A stretch of DNA of 64,000 nt, taken from contig NZ_JAAIKC010000001.1 of assembly GCF_010820665.1 (NCBI RefSeq), forward strand, positions 1,426,001 to 1,490,000, read 5' to 3'. Origin of the DNA: Paenibacillus sp. SYP-B3998 (GTDB taxonomy: Bacteria; Bacillota; Bacilli; Paenibacillales; NBRC-103111). Positions 51,571-59,838 of the stretch are shown piece after piece. The notes under the pieces were generated by a model, which saw only the letters and a program-made list of their open reading frames with translations, searched no databases and was not told where the DNA came from. The translations under genes were made by a program, and so were the position numbers. How positions within the stretch are numbered: the first letter of the stretch is position 1; each line of letters opens with the position of its first letter.

Positions 51571-52584
51571 CTATATCATGCCTTTTTTGGTCATATAACG
51601 TTCCCAATACGTAAGCTTTGGTTCAATGAGCGGGCGGCTGAGCTTCCTTGCCCAACTTTGCGTTAATACCCATGTAAGTAGGCATGCAGACACTATGACA
51701 ATGCCCATCTGCAAGGGATTGAATAGATGAGCGAAGAGTCCTGAGGCAATAACGGTTTTAATGATCAAGCCGTGAAGCAGGAAAACATATACTGTATATC
51801 GGCCCCAGTCGGTGAGGATGGATGGCATCCGCGGGAACATGCTCAAGAAACAAAGGCATGAAATCGCTTGAAGCGCATAGATGACTATCCGATAACCTCC
51901 CGCATACCAACTAAATTGACCTAATTCTTGGTAGGTGTAACTGCTGTACAACCATTTTGGATCTAAGGGAAAAAGGACAACGATAGTGACCAAACACAGA
52001 AGGATAATTCCACTAAATTTCCTGAATGCGAGTATGAATCCTGTAAGATGATCATCCTGATAGTAATAGCCAAAAAGGAAGAACGGGAAGAACACTAGCG
52101 TTCTTGAAAAGCTGAGCGTAAGACCGGTAAACGGTAAGTACCCAATCAAAACTCCTATAATAATTGCCACGACAATGGGATGTTTGAATGTTTTGAAAAG
52201 TGGAAGCAAGAATCGCCAACAGATGTGGCTGAATAGAAACCATAACAACGAGTAGGGAATGAAAAAAGAATAATGCACATTGGGTGCATGGTAAACCCAT
52301 GCATCCATTAATGAATATAGACTTTGGAAGATCACATATTGATAAAAAATAATTTGCAGTAGCTTTACACCCTGATAATCAAATTGGAAGCTTTTTGCGA
52401 AATATCCCGTAACGAAGACGAACAAAGGGATGTGAAAGGTATAAATTATCAAATATAAGGTTTTCATAACTGTACTTTGCTGAATAAGTGGCTCAATACA
52501 ATTCGCGATAACGACACAAACAATAAGTAGAAATCTTGTGTTTAGCATATAGGTGTCAGATGCACCATGATTCTGCCTTCCCAT
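51571..52584 (-). CDS. Membrane acyltransferase family 3 protein
   Basis: About 337 residues with ten membrane helices and the Acyl_transf_3 pattern: an early arginine helix (NTRFLLIVCVVIANCIEPL), HIPLFVFVTGYFAKSF, and LWFLFSHICWRFLLPL. These enzymes O-acetylate sugars or wall polymers, as in fucose-4-O-acetylase. ATG 52584 is 7 nt after GGAGGGA (an in-frame ATG at 52599 contains that site). It is monocistronic and convergent to hpf. Acceptor is unknown. Confidence 0.85.
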   Translation of the reverse strand: MGRQNHGASDTYMLNTRFLLIVCVVIANCIEPLIQQSTVMKTLYLIIYTFHIPLFVFVTGYFAKSFQFDYQGVKLLQIIFYQYVIFQSLYSLMDAWVYHAPNVHYSFFIPYSLLWFLFSHICWRFLLPLFKTFKHPIVVAIIIGVLIGYLPFTGLTLSFSRTLVFFPFFLFGYYYQDDHLTGFILAFRKFSGIILLCLVTIVVLFPLDPKWLYSSYTYQELGQFSWYAGGYRIVIYALQAISCLCFLSMFPRMPSILTDWGRYTVYVFLLHGLIIKTVIASGLFAHLFNPLQMGIVIVSACLLTWVLTQSWARKLSRPLIEPKLTYWERYMTKKGMI

Positions 52585-52758
52585 GATGGTTCCCTCCATG
52601 TATAAATCAACTCTTACACATCAAAGGTAATCCTACAACGTTATTGGTTGCTATGATAAAAGTCACTTATGACTTCTTAATCTTTGTGATTTTTTTCACA
52701 TCATGAGTCGAACGAAAAGATTACAATAAAGCTACACTCAGTAAGGAGGTTGTTGTTT

Positions 52759-53283
52759 ATGATGATCGAAGTTGGTCGTTCGGTACAAGCGGAGCAAGCT
52801 TCTAATGTTAAGGGAATTATCCAACGATTAAAGGATGAGCATGATCTGTTAAAGCAAGAGCTTGATGAGGTTCAGAGGAAAACGTGTCATATGTTTGCTC
52901 AATTAGGAACCGAAGAGTCAACATGTTTACTAGGGGATGTTCGGAGGCAAATGGCGCTATTCTTGGAACAACTAGAGCTTCATGAACACTGGGAGGAAGA
53001 AGAGGTATTACCTATTTTGCACCAATATGCGAATCAGGTCATGGAATCATCGTTCGTCACCTCAAAATGGGTCATGCAGGAGGATCATAAACAGGCTGAG
53101 CGGTTCGTACGCTCATTTCTGGACTCTGCAGATGCTTGTCAGGAAACTGACATGTTAAAGCTGCAAAAGGCAGTTTCACTTTTAAGTGTCGCTTGTTCGG
53201 TGTTAACTGAACATTTACTTACGGAAGAAGATACGTTTTTTCCAATAGCTGATCAAATTTTAAGTGATATCCAAACCAAATAG
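52759..53283 (+). CDS. Hemerythrin-domain protein
   Basis: About 174 residues forming a four-helix bundle with diiron ligands: DEHDLLK (His about 27), ELHEHWEEEEVLPIL (His/Glu about 77-85), MQEDHKQAE (His about 115), and TEHLLTEEDTFFPIAD (His/Glu about 155-160). It may sense or store oxygen, nitric oxide or iron. ATG 52759 is 9 nt after AAGGAGG. It stands alone. Confidence 0.87.
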   Translation: MMIEVGRSVQAEQASNVKGIIQRLKDEHDLLKQELDEVQRKTCHMFAQLGTEESTCLLGDVRRQMALFLEQLELHEHWEEEEVLPILHQYANQVMESSFVTSKWVMQEDHKQAERFVRSFLDSADACQETDMLKLQKAVSLLSVACSVLTEHLLTEEDTFFPIADQILSDIQTK

Positions 53284-53304
53284 CTCATTCTAATCATCTA
53301 ATCA

Positions 53305-53337
53305 TGAGGCATGCTGGAATGCAAGCATGTCTCTTTA
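53305..53337 (+). terminator. Probable terminator of hemerythrin gene
   Basis: GAGGCATGC (53306-53314) is complementary, with one mismatch, to GCATGTCTC (about 53324-53332), and TTTAT follows. Confidence 0.55.
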
Positions 53338-53511
53338 TTCCCTATCCACCATAACGACTTTAAACAGGGCGACCCATTTTGCGTTTTTCAACGACTCACC
53401 CGTGTAATCGATAGTTCGCAGGCTATTTTCATCTGTCGCTTGAAAGCCCCAAACTGTGATTTCTTCCGTTTCGGGTACGTCGATGTGTGTGCCAAAATGA
53501 TTACCTGAATC
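53335..53511 (-). pseudogene. C-terminal fragment of an unknown protein
   Basis: 58 codons open from a stop at 53512-53514 to TAA 53335, with protein-like composition (GNHFGTHIDVPETEEITVWG, then SLKNAKWVALFKVVMVD). No start or ribosome binding site is present. It looks like the intact end of a gene whose front was deleted. Confidence 0.4.
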
Positions 53512-53550
53512 TTACAATATTAATAACATATCAAAGCCTCGCTGATGTTC

Positions 53551-53580
53551 TTGACATCTGGATACTGGTTGGGCTATGAT
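53551..53580 (+). promoter_or_regulatory. Sigma-A promoter of tetR2
   Basis: TTGACA at 53551-53556 and TATGAT at 53575-53580 are 18 nt apart. The last base of the -10 box is the first base of the operator palindrome. Confidence 0.7.
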
Positions 53581-53599
53581 TTATTTATCAATAAATAAA
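53580..53599. promoter_or_regulatory. TetR operator, copy 1
   Basis: TTTATTTATCAATAAATAAA is a palindrome (9-2-9). It overlaps the promoter's start region and differs by one base from copy 2 at 54215-54234. Confidence 0.75.
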
Positions 53600-53614
53600 A
53601 GCGAGGTGGTTGGT

Positions 53615-54136
53615 ATGGTCGTCCGCGAAGATCGAAAAGAACAGATCATGGATAAAGCCGTAGGCGTATTCGCGGAACTGGGATATTATAAGGCAACAAC
53701 TGCATTGGTAGCCAAGGCGGCAGGAGTAACTCAGCCGTATGTGTTTCATTTTTTTAAAAACAAGGAAGAACTCTTCAACGCAGTCATCGATCGGGCAGTG
53801 ATCAAAATCTATGAAACTTTTACAGCCGTTGAAGTGCCTGCCGATCAATTGATGGATACAATGGGAAATGCGTTCATAGAAATTATGAAAGTGCATAGGG
53901 AAGAGATTCTTATGGTCATGCAAGCCCATGCCATTTCGGAACCTTCCATTCGCCAACATGTCAAGGAGAAATTCGCAACGATTCATCAATCCATCGTTGC
54001 CAAATTTCAAAGAGCTCAAATCCCTCATGCGGAAGCCGCAGCCAGCCAGTTTATGGGCATGGGGTTTCTGATTACTGTATCGAAAGTACTGGATTTACCG
54101 CAATTACTCTGCTTTGATGACGACCACACGAAGTAA
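53615..54136 (+). CDS. TetR-family transcriptional regulator
   Basis: 173 residues from ATG 53615, preceded by GAGGTGG. The N-terminal helix-turn-helix is AVGVFAELGYYKATTALVAK, then AAGVTQPYVFHFFKNKEE. The C-terminal domain gives no ligand. Its likely operators lie at its own promoter and before the two membrane-protein genes downstream, so it probably represses itself and that pair. Confidence 0.9.
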   Translation: MVVREDRKEQIMDKAVGVFAELGYYKATTALVAKAAGVTQPYVFHFFKNKEELFNAVIDRAVIKIYETFTAVEVPADQLMDTMGNAFIEIMKVHREEILMVMQAHAISEPSIRQHVKEKFATIHQSIVAKFQRAQIPHAEAAASQFMGMGFLITVSKVLDLPQLLCFDDDHTK

Positions 54137-54214
54137 CCAATCACGTTCAAATGGAATACCACACAACTTAGATGAACAGGCAGAATAAGAACTGCCTTTT
54201 TATTTTTGTCATAA

Positions 54215-54234
54215 TTTATTTATTAATAAATAAA
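54215..54234. promoter_or_regulatory. TetR operator, copy 2
   Basis: TTTATTTATTAATAAATAAA is a perfect 20-bp palindrome, 50 bp before the membrane-protein gene at 54284. It matches copy 1 at 19 of 20 positions. Confidence 0.75.
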
Positions 54235-54283
54235 TTTATAGAATGAAGGAGTAAAAAACAAAAAAAGGAAGGAATGATTCCGT

Positions 54284-55177
54284 TTGAAAGAAACGAACTT
54301 CAATGAAGTCGAGGTACCCGTTATTAAATTGTTTGCGGGGGAAAAATGGCTTGTGGTCCTCAGTTTAATCGGCTTCGCGCTTGCCTTAGGCATCGGCATT
54401 TATATCGGTATTTATGACTCGATCGTTCTCCCAGAAGGTGATTTGGAGCGAGCATTTTCGTTCGATGCTGCTTTTGCTATTTTTATTTTATCCATAGCGG
54501 CAATTTTACCGTTAGCAGGTCTAAATTCCCGTAAACGAACTGTCATACGCTGGTCTTTTATAGTTACAAGCTTGTTTGCCTATGGGGCTGAAACTGTACA
54601 GCAATTCCGGGGCGTCAACCCGAGATTTTCACAAGTTGGTTCTGTGGGGGATCTAGTTGTCGGCATGCTTTTTGGACTTGATTCGCTTCTAATCATCATC
54701 GTCACTGTGTTGTTTGCAATTCCATTTTTTCGCCAGAAGCAAGCGAATAGCCGTCCACTGTTGGTACTGGGTATTCGCTATGCCTTTCTTTCTATTATGA
54801 TTGCATTCATCGCAGGTTTATGGATGATAGCTTTGAGTGGTCGCTTCACGGGAGCAGCTGGCAATTTGATTGTCCTTCATGGCGTTGGTTTTCACTCGCT
54901 GCAAACACTGCCGATACTCGGCTGGCTGCTAGAGAGAGCACTTGTCGATAAGAACAAATCCAGACGTCTTATACACGTTGGAAGTATCGCTTGGATGGTC
55001 GTCATTCTTCTAATCGGTGTGCAAACCGCACTTGGGTGCACTGTATTTGAATGGACCGCGCTGCCGCTTCTCACAGCGCTTGCTTTAGTGGGTTGGCTTG
55101 CTACGGTAGGTATCGCGGCATTTCCTCTGTTGAGAAAGAAGGCCTTATCTGATCATCAAGCAATGCACCGTTCATGA
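54284..55177 (+). CDS. Multi-pass membrane protein of the TetR module
   Basis: 297 residues with about eight membrane helices, including NPRFSQVGSVGDLVVGMLFG and a His-containing helix (NLIVLHGVGFHSLQTLPILG). TTG 54284 lies about 10 nt after AAGGAAGGA. I recognise no family function. The histidines in the helix could bind a cofactor or metal. It is followed after 31 bp by an ABA4-like gene, and both are probably under the upstream TetR protein. Confidence 0.7.
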   Translation: MKETNFNEVEVPVIKLFAGEKWLVVLSLIGFALALGIGIYIGIYDSIVLPEGDLERAFSFDAAFAIFILSIAAILPLAGLNSRKRTVIRWSFIVTSLFAYGAETVQQFRGVNPRFSQVGSVGDLVVGMLFGLDSLLIIIVTVLFAIPFFRQKQANSRPLLVLGIRYAFLSIMIAFIAGLWMIALSGRFTGAAGNLIVLHGVGFHSLQTLPILGWLLERALVDKNKSRRLIHVGSIAWMVVILLIGVQTALGCTVFEWTALPLLTALALVGWLATVGIAAFPLLRKKALSDHQAMHRS

Positions 55178-55208
55178 CCGAATTTTTAGCGAGAGGGGTA
55201 AATGAATC

Positions 55209-55640
55209 ATGTATGAAACGTTGTTTACACTTGCCAGTATAGCGATGCTGAGCTGGTTGCTCATGATCCTGCTTCCCACATGGAGCGTTACAAAGTTCTT
55301 GGCGAAATCAGCTTTATTCCCTATTTATCTCGCAGCTTTATACGCTGTCGGAATCATTTCAACCATTGTAGACTCTGGGTTTGGGTTTGTTCAAGATTTT
55401 TCATCGTCTACGGGTGTCATTCGATTGCTATCCAACCCAGATTTTGCTTTACTCGTATGGCTTCATATTCTTTGCTTCGATCAAGCAATCGGCCATTATG
55501 TTTATAGGGATAACATGGACAATCGCTATGTGCGATTACCGATTCAGTCGGGCCTCTTATTTCTCATCCTTATGCTCGGCCCCTTAGGGTTCTTGTGCTA
55601 TCTTGCACTGCGAGCGTTAAGAAAACAAAGGAAAGCTTGA
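55209..55640 (+). CDS. ABA4-like membrane protein
   Basis: 143 residues with four membrane helices and the ABA4 (DUF4281) pattern: ILLPTWSVTKFLAKSALFPI at the start, then LVWLHILCFDQAIGHYVYRD. Plant ABA4 acts in neoxanthin synthesis; bacterial members have no known role. ATG 55209 has GAGAGGGG about 12 nt upstream. Together with the previous gene it forms the TetR-controlled pair. Confidence 0.8.
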   Translation: MYETLFTLASIAMLSWLLMILLPTWSVTKFLAKSALFPIYLAALYAVGIISTIVDSGFGFVQDFSSSTGVIRLLSNPDFALLVWLHILCFDQAIGHYVYRDNMDNRYVRLPIQSGLLFLILMLGPLGFLCYLALRALRKQRKA

Positions 55641-55670
55641 ATATACAGACGAATGAAATATAAGTGAGCA

Positions 55671-55700
55671 ACCCTTTTCTAACTCAGAAAAGGGTCTTTC
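55671..55700 (+). terminator. Intrinsic terminator
   Basis: A 10-bp perfect stem (55671-55680 with 55686-55695) with an AACTC loop is followed by CTTTCTTATTTTT. Confidence 0.85.
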
Positions 55701-55802
55701 TTATTTTTGTCGAATTGTGGTACTACGTAAAAGTAGTACTTTTTATCCAGCTCCATTCAATTACAATAGGAGTAAGGGACTTGAGAAGAATGGGGGACGG
55801 TT

Positions 55803-56801
55803 ATGCATACACGTGGCGTTAAAATCATTGGGTCAGGCAAATATATGCCAACTCGCTCCATAACCGCGCAAGAAATGGACGAGAAGCTTCAAGTAGCACC
55901 AGGTTGGGTATTGAAAAAAACGAGTGTGAATACACGCTTTTTTGTTGAAAGTGAGACGGCGTCTGAGATGGGGGCAAGAGTTGCCCATGAGGCGCTTGCA
56001 GCTGCCGGACTCACTTTCTCTGACATTGATTGCCTCGTTAGTACGAGTGGAACCATGGAACAGCCGATTCCTTGTACGGCAGCACTGATTCAACGAGCTA
56101 TGGGCTACGAGCATTCGGGCATTCCCTCATTTGATATAAATTCGACTTGTCTTAGCTTTGTAGCTGGGCTTGATGTGATGTCCTATATGGTTGATGCGGG
56201 CCGCTATCGCCGAATTTTACTCGTAGCGAGTGAAGTTGCATCGAAAGGGTTAAACTGGCAGCAAAAAGAAAGCGCAGCGCTATTCGGGGATGGCGCCGCT
56301 GCTGTTATTATCGAACGAACAGAGGCGGGAGATCATTCTCGCATTCTTCATGCTGCAATGGAGACGTACAGTTCGGGAGCGCACTACTCGGAAATTCGCG
56401 GTGGGGGAAGCACTAAGCCAGCTCGTTCCTATCGACTAGAAATAGATGATGAGTATTCATTTGACATGAATGGAGAAGCAATTTTTCGCATGGCTTCCAA
56501 GCTATTGCCAGCTTTCTTGGATAACATGCTCAAAGCTACGGGTAATCAAATCAAAGATTTTAAACTAGTGATTCCGCACCAAGGAAGCGCGATGGCTATG
56601 CGATTACTGCAAAGAAAGCTTCACATTGCGGAAGAACAGATGATGTATATTACGCCTGACCATGGCAACACGATCGCAGCATCCATTCCCATGGGTCTTC
56701 ATGAAGCAATTCGCCAGCGACGCATCGAGCGAGGAGATCGCGTGCTGCTTCTTGGTACTTCTGCTGGATTTTCCATGGGAGGCATTATCTTTGACTACTG
56801 A
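55803..56801 (+). CDS. FabH/OleA-like 3-oxoacyl synthase
   Basis: 332 residues with the thiolase fold of ketoacyl synthase III. The catalytic triad is visible: Cys in DINSTCLSFVAG (about 114), His in LVIPHQGSAM (about 258) and Asn in PDHGNTIAAS (about 287). It should condense an acyl-CoA or acyl-ACP with a second thioester. As first gene of a five-gene overlapping cluster with an OleD-like reductase, it more likely makes a specialised product than general fatty acids. ATG 55803 is preceded by GGGGGACGG. It overlaps the ATP-grasp gene by 11 bp if TTG 56791 is used. Confidence 0.9.
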   Translation: MHTRGVKIIGSGKYMPTRSITAQEMDEKLQVAPGWVLKKTSVNTRFFVESETASEMGARVAHEALAAAGLTFSDIDCLVSTSGTMEQPIPCTAALIQRAMGYEHSGIPSFDINSTCLSFVAGLDVMSYMVDAGRYRRILLVASEVASKGLNWQQKESAALFGDGAAAVIIERTEAGDHSRILHAAMETYSSGAHYSEIRGGGSTKPARSYRLEIDDEYSFDMNGEAIFRMASKLLPAFLDNMLKATGNQIKDFKLVIPHQGSAMAMRLLQRKLHIAEEQMMYITPDHGNTIAASIPMGLHEAIRQRRIERGDRVLLLGTSAGFSMGGIIFDY

Positions 56802-57993
56802 TCAAGGGAAGACCGGAACCAGCGTCATGAAAGTGCTGATAACGGGAGGGCGTGCACCTTCCGCATTAGAATTAGTGCGTTTGTTAGCCGCAGCAGGTTG
56901 CGAAGTTCATGTAGCTGAAAGCGCGAAGCAGCATCTGTGCCTCAAATCAAAAGCTGTGACTCGCAACCACAGCGTGCCTAGTCCAACATACAACACAGCT
57001 GGATTTTTGACAGCACTGGAACAAATTATTCAGCAGGAAGAAATTGATTTGCTTGTGCCAACGTGTGAGGAAATTTTTTATGTATCGTCAGGCTTAGAGC
57101 GTCTTCGTCGATTATGTCGTGTCTATTGTGCACCGATCGAGCAATTACGACGTTTGCATAGCAAATGGGCCTTTATACAAAGGGCGGAGCAGCTTGGATT
57201 TCTAGTGCCCATGACGAAGCTGATTCAGTCATCTAACGAATTAACGCAACAAACAAACGGATTTCGAACCGGTTTTGTGCTGAAGCCTGAGTTTTCCCGG
57301 TTTGCTGCAAAAGTGAGAATCATAGAAGCCAACGAATGCATAGACGCATTAGAGGGGAATAGTTATCCATGGGTTGCGCAGCAGCGTATTCAAGGAAGAA
57401 GTATTTGCACCTATAGCATTGTACACGAAGGAAAAGTCGTAGCACATGCTGATTATAGTTCTGATTACTCTCTTGACGGCGGTGCGAGCGTATATTTCGA
57501 ACCGTTGTTTCACAGGAAGTCACAGGAGTGGGTTGCTCGTTTTGTTCAAGAAGAGCATTTCACTGGGCAGATAGGCTTCGATTTCATTGAGACCAATGAA
57601 GGAGAGTTATATCCGCTGGAATGCAATCCCCGAACCACGAGCGGCCTTCATCTGCTTGCTTCACAAGTTGAAATTGCTCAAGCTTTCATACAGCCAGAAC
57701 GATTAGGGAATAAGAGGCTGGAACCTGCAATGAAATCGCGAGGCATGCTAGCCTTGCCCATGCTGATTTACGGCTTTATGAAGCTCAAGGAAAGAACGAA
57801 CTGGACGGAGCTTTGGATTTGGTGTCGGAAGTTGTTGACAACGCGAGACGTGTGTTTTCGTTTGAAGGACACAAAACCATATATCCAGCAAGCTGTCGTG
57901 TTGATGGATTTACGAAAGCATGCGCAAAATCAGCAGCAATCGATCATTGAAGCCTCGACAGCGGATATTGAATGGAATGGTGGTCCAATATGA
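56791..57993 (+). CDS. ATP-grasp ligase
   Basis: About 400 residues. An N-terminal Rossmann-like domain (VLITGGRAPSALELVRLLAA) precedes an ATP-grasp domain with GFVLKPEFSRFAAKV (ATP-binding lysine), VAQQRIQGRSICTYSIV and the metal-binding LYPLECNPRTTSGLHLL (Glu and Asn). Such enzymes join a carboxylate to an amine or thiol through an acyl phosphate. TTG 56791 is 8 nt after GGGAGG and overlaps the upstream gene; ATG 56827 is the alternative. The substrate is probably an amino or carboxylic acid building block. Confidence 0.85.
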   Translation: MTTDQGKTGTSVMKVLITGGRAPSALELVRLLAAAGCEVHVAESAKQHLCLKSKAVTRNHSVPSPTYNTAGFLTALEQIIQQEEIDLLVPTCEEIFYVSSGLERLRRLCRVYCAPIEQLRRLHSKWAFIQRAEQLGFLVPMTKLIQSSNELTQQTNGFRTGFVLKPEFSRFAAKVRIIEANECIDALEGNSYPWVAQQRIQGRSICTYSIVHEGKVVAHADYSSDYSLDGGASVYFEPLFHRKSQEWVARFVQEEHFTGQIGFDFIETNEGELYPLECNPRTTSGLHLLASQVEIAQAFIQPERLGNKRLEPAMKSRGMLALPMLIYGFMKLKERTNWTELWIWCRKLLTTRDVCFRLKDTKPYIQQAVVLMDLRKHAQNQQQSIIEASTADIEWNGGPI

Positions 57994-58982
57994 AGGCTTT
58001 AGTTACAGGAGGCACGGGCTTTCTTGGCAAACGGCTTGCCTACAGATTGAGAGATTTGGGTTGGGAAGTTACGGTAATCGGGCGAAAAGATCTGGTCGGT
58101 AAGCAGCTTGCTGCGCAAGGGATTCGCTATGTTTCACTTGATCTTAGACATCGGGAAGAAGTAATAAAGGTATGCAAAGACCAAGAAGCTGTTTTCCATT
58201 GCGCTGCGCGGTCTGCATCGTGGGGGGCTTATTCAGACTTTTATGATAGCAACGTTAAGGGGACGGAACATGTGATTGCTGGCTGTTTACGCCATGGCGT
58301 GGAGCGGCTTATCCATGTTTCTTCGCCTAGCGTATGTTTCCGTTATACGAACAGATTAGGTGTAACAGAGTCGGATGCACTACCGAAGAAACAGGCGAGC
58401 CCCTATGCGGCTACGAAGCGTTTGGCCGAGCTAGCTATCGAAAAAGCAGGCGCAGAGGGACTTCGCGCCTTGATAATAAGACCCCGGGCAATATTTGGCC
58501 CGGGGGATACGTCCATTTTGCCGCGGATTATCGAAGCGAACGCGACCAGGGGTGTGCCGATGATCGATGGCGGGCGCGCACTCATCGATCTCACTTACAT
58601 CGACAATGTGGTCGATGCGCTGCTTTTATGTCAGTGTGCGCCAGAGCAAGTGCTTGGGCGCACATTTCATATCACCAATGGCGAACCCATGCCTTTCGTT
58701 AAGGCAGCCGAGCTTTTATTCAGTAAGCTCGGTATGTCTTTGCATACGAAGAAACTGTCTTTCCCTGCTGCTTTTGCAGCAGCTTCGGTGCTGGAGGGAT
58801 TGGCAACTTGGTCAGCAAGTCAGCAAGAACCGATGCTTACTCGCGCCGTTGTAGGTATGCTAGGGCGTAGTCAAACGCTAGACATACGTGCAGCGCAGCT
58901 TGAACTTGGCTATTCAGCAAAGGTTAGCATTGACACTGGTTTGAATGCTTTTGCAACTTGGTGGAGGAACGAACATGCTTGA
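57990..58982 (+). CDS. OleD-like NAD(P)-dependent reductase (SDR extended)
   Basis: 330 residues. The coenzyme motif is VTGGTGFLGKRL (about 5-16), and the catalytic Ser-Tyr-Lys set is in VSSPSV and ASPYAATKRLAEL. Sequence order and motifs (VFHCAARSASWGAY, GRTFHITNGEPMPF) closely follow the 3-beta-HSD-like OleD reductases, which reduce the 2-alkyl-3-ketoacid made by OleA. The ATG overlaps the ATP-grasp stop by 4 bp (ATGA). It probably reduces the product of the ketoacyl synthase. Confidence 0.87.
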   Translation: MKALVTGGTGFLGKRLAYRLRDLGWEVTVIGRKDLVGKQLAAQGIRYVSLDLRHREEVIKVCKDQEAVFHCAARSASWGAYSDFYDSNVKGTEHVIAGCLRHGVERLIHVSSPSVCFRYTNRLGVTESDALPKKQASPYAATKRLAELAIEKAGAEGLRALIIRPRAIFGPGDTSILPRIIEANATRGVPMIDGGRALIDLTYIDNVVDALLLCQCAPEQVLGRTFHITNGEPMPFVKAAELLFSKLGMSLHTKKLSFPAAFAAASVLEGLATWSASQQEPMLTRAVVGMLGRSQTLDIRAAQLELGYSAKVSIDTGLNAFATWWRNEHA

Positions 58983-59838
58983 TAATCAGTGGGATTTACC
59001 TAAAGTGAAGCTGCAATTATTTGCAGCAGGGTACTGTAAGCACCCGGAATGGGTCACCATTCGAGGCGGCAAGCTAGGAACTGTAAGTATTCCAGCTATA
59101 TTTGCGTTGATTGAACATCCAGTTGTGGGCTATATTTTGTGGGATACTGGTTATTCGGAACGATTTTTGAAAGCAACTGATCGAATGCCCAATCGGCTCT
59201 ATCGACTCATAACGCCAGTGAGCTATCGTTCGGGAGATAGCGCCGTCAAACAGCTTCAAGCTCAGGGCATTGCTCCTGAGGACATAAAGATCGTTATTCT
59301 CTCTCATTTGCATGCCGATCATATTGCAGGTTTGCGTGACTTTCCAAAAGCTACTTTCATGTATGTGTCAGAGGCTTATGAGAGCGTGAAGCGGCTTCGC
59401 GGTCTTGCTGCGGTTCGGCGCGCATTTTTACCTGAGCTATTGCCGAGTGACTTTGAGGCTCGGACATCTTTGATTATGCGGGATCGGAGGGTGGGTCTTC
59501 CGGCAGATGCACCATTTCCCTATGTTTTGGATGTTTTAGGTGATGGCAGTTTATTGGCTGTAGATTTGCCAGGTCATGCGGATGGGCAGATCGGATTGTT
59601 TTTATCAACAGCACATTCCGATTATTTCCTTTGTGCGGACGCCGCTTGGTCCCGAGAAGCAGTTCAAGAGAACCGTCCACCGCATGCGCTTGCAGGCGTG
59701 ATTATGCCAAATAAAGAACAGTATAAACGAAGCTTTGAACGAATTGTCAATTTACATGTAAAGTGTCCACAACTTCGTATCATTCCTTCTCATTGCCCAG
59801 AGGTATGGTCGTGGATTCGAGGAGGTGTAGAGCTATGA
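58975..59838 (+). CDS. Metallo-beta-lactamase-fold hydrolase
   Basis: 287 residues. The metal motif is SHLHADHIAGL (HxHxDH, about 109-114), with further His and Asp in DLPGHADGQIGLF and FLCADAAW and a C-terminal IIPSHCPEVW. It is nearest to the lactonase (AiiA/AttM-like) branch by layout. It might open a lactone or release a thioester-bound product. ATG 58975 is 8 nt after GGAGG and overlaps the reductase by 8 bp; its end overlaps the next gene by 4 bp. Confidence 0.87.
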   Translation: MLDNQWDLPKVKLQLFAAGYCKHPEWVTIRGGKLGTVSIPAIFALIEHPVVGYILWDTGYSERFLKATDRMPNRLYRLITPVSYRSGDSAVKQLQAQGIAPEDIKIVILSHLHADHIAGLRDFPKATFMYVSEAYESVKRLRGLAAVRRAFLPELLPSDFEARTSLIMRDRRVGLPADAPFPYVLDVLGDGSLLAVDLPGHADGQIGLFLSTAHSDYFLCADAAWSREAVQENRPPHALAGVIMPNKEQYKRSFERIVNLHVKCPQLRIIPSHCPEVWSWIRGGVEL

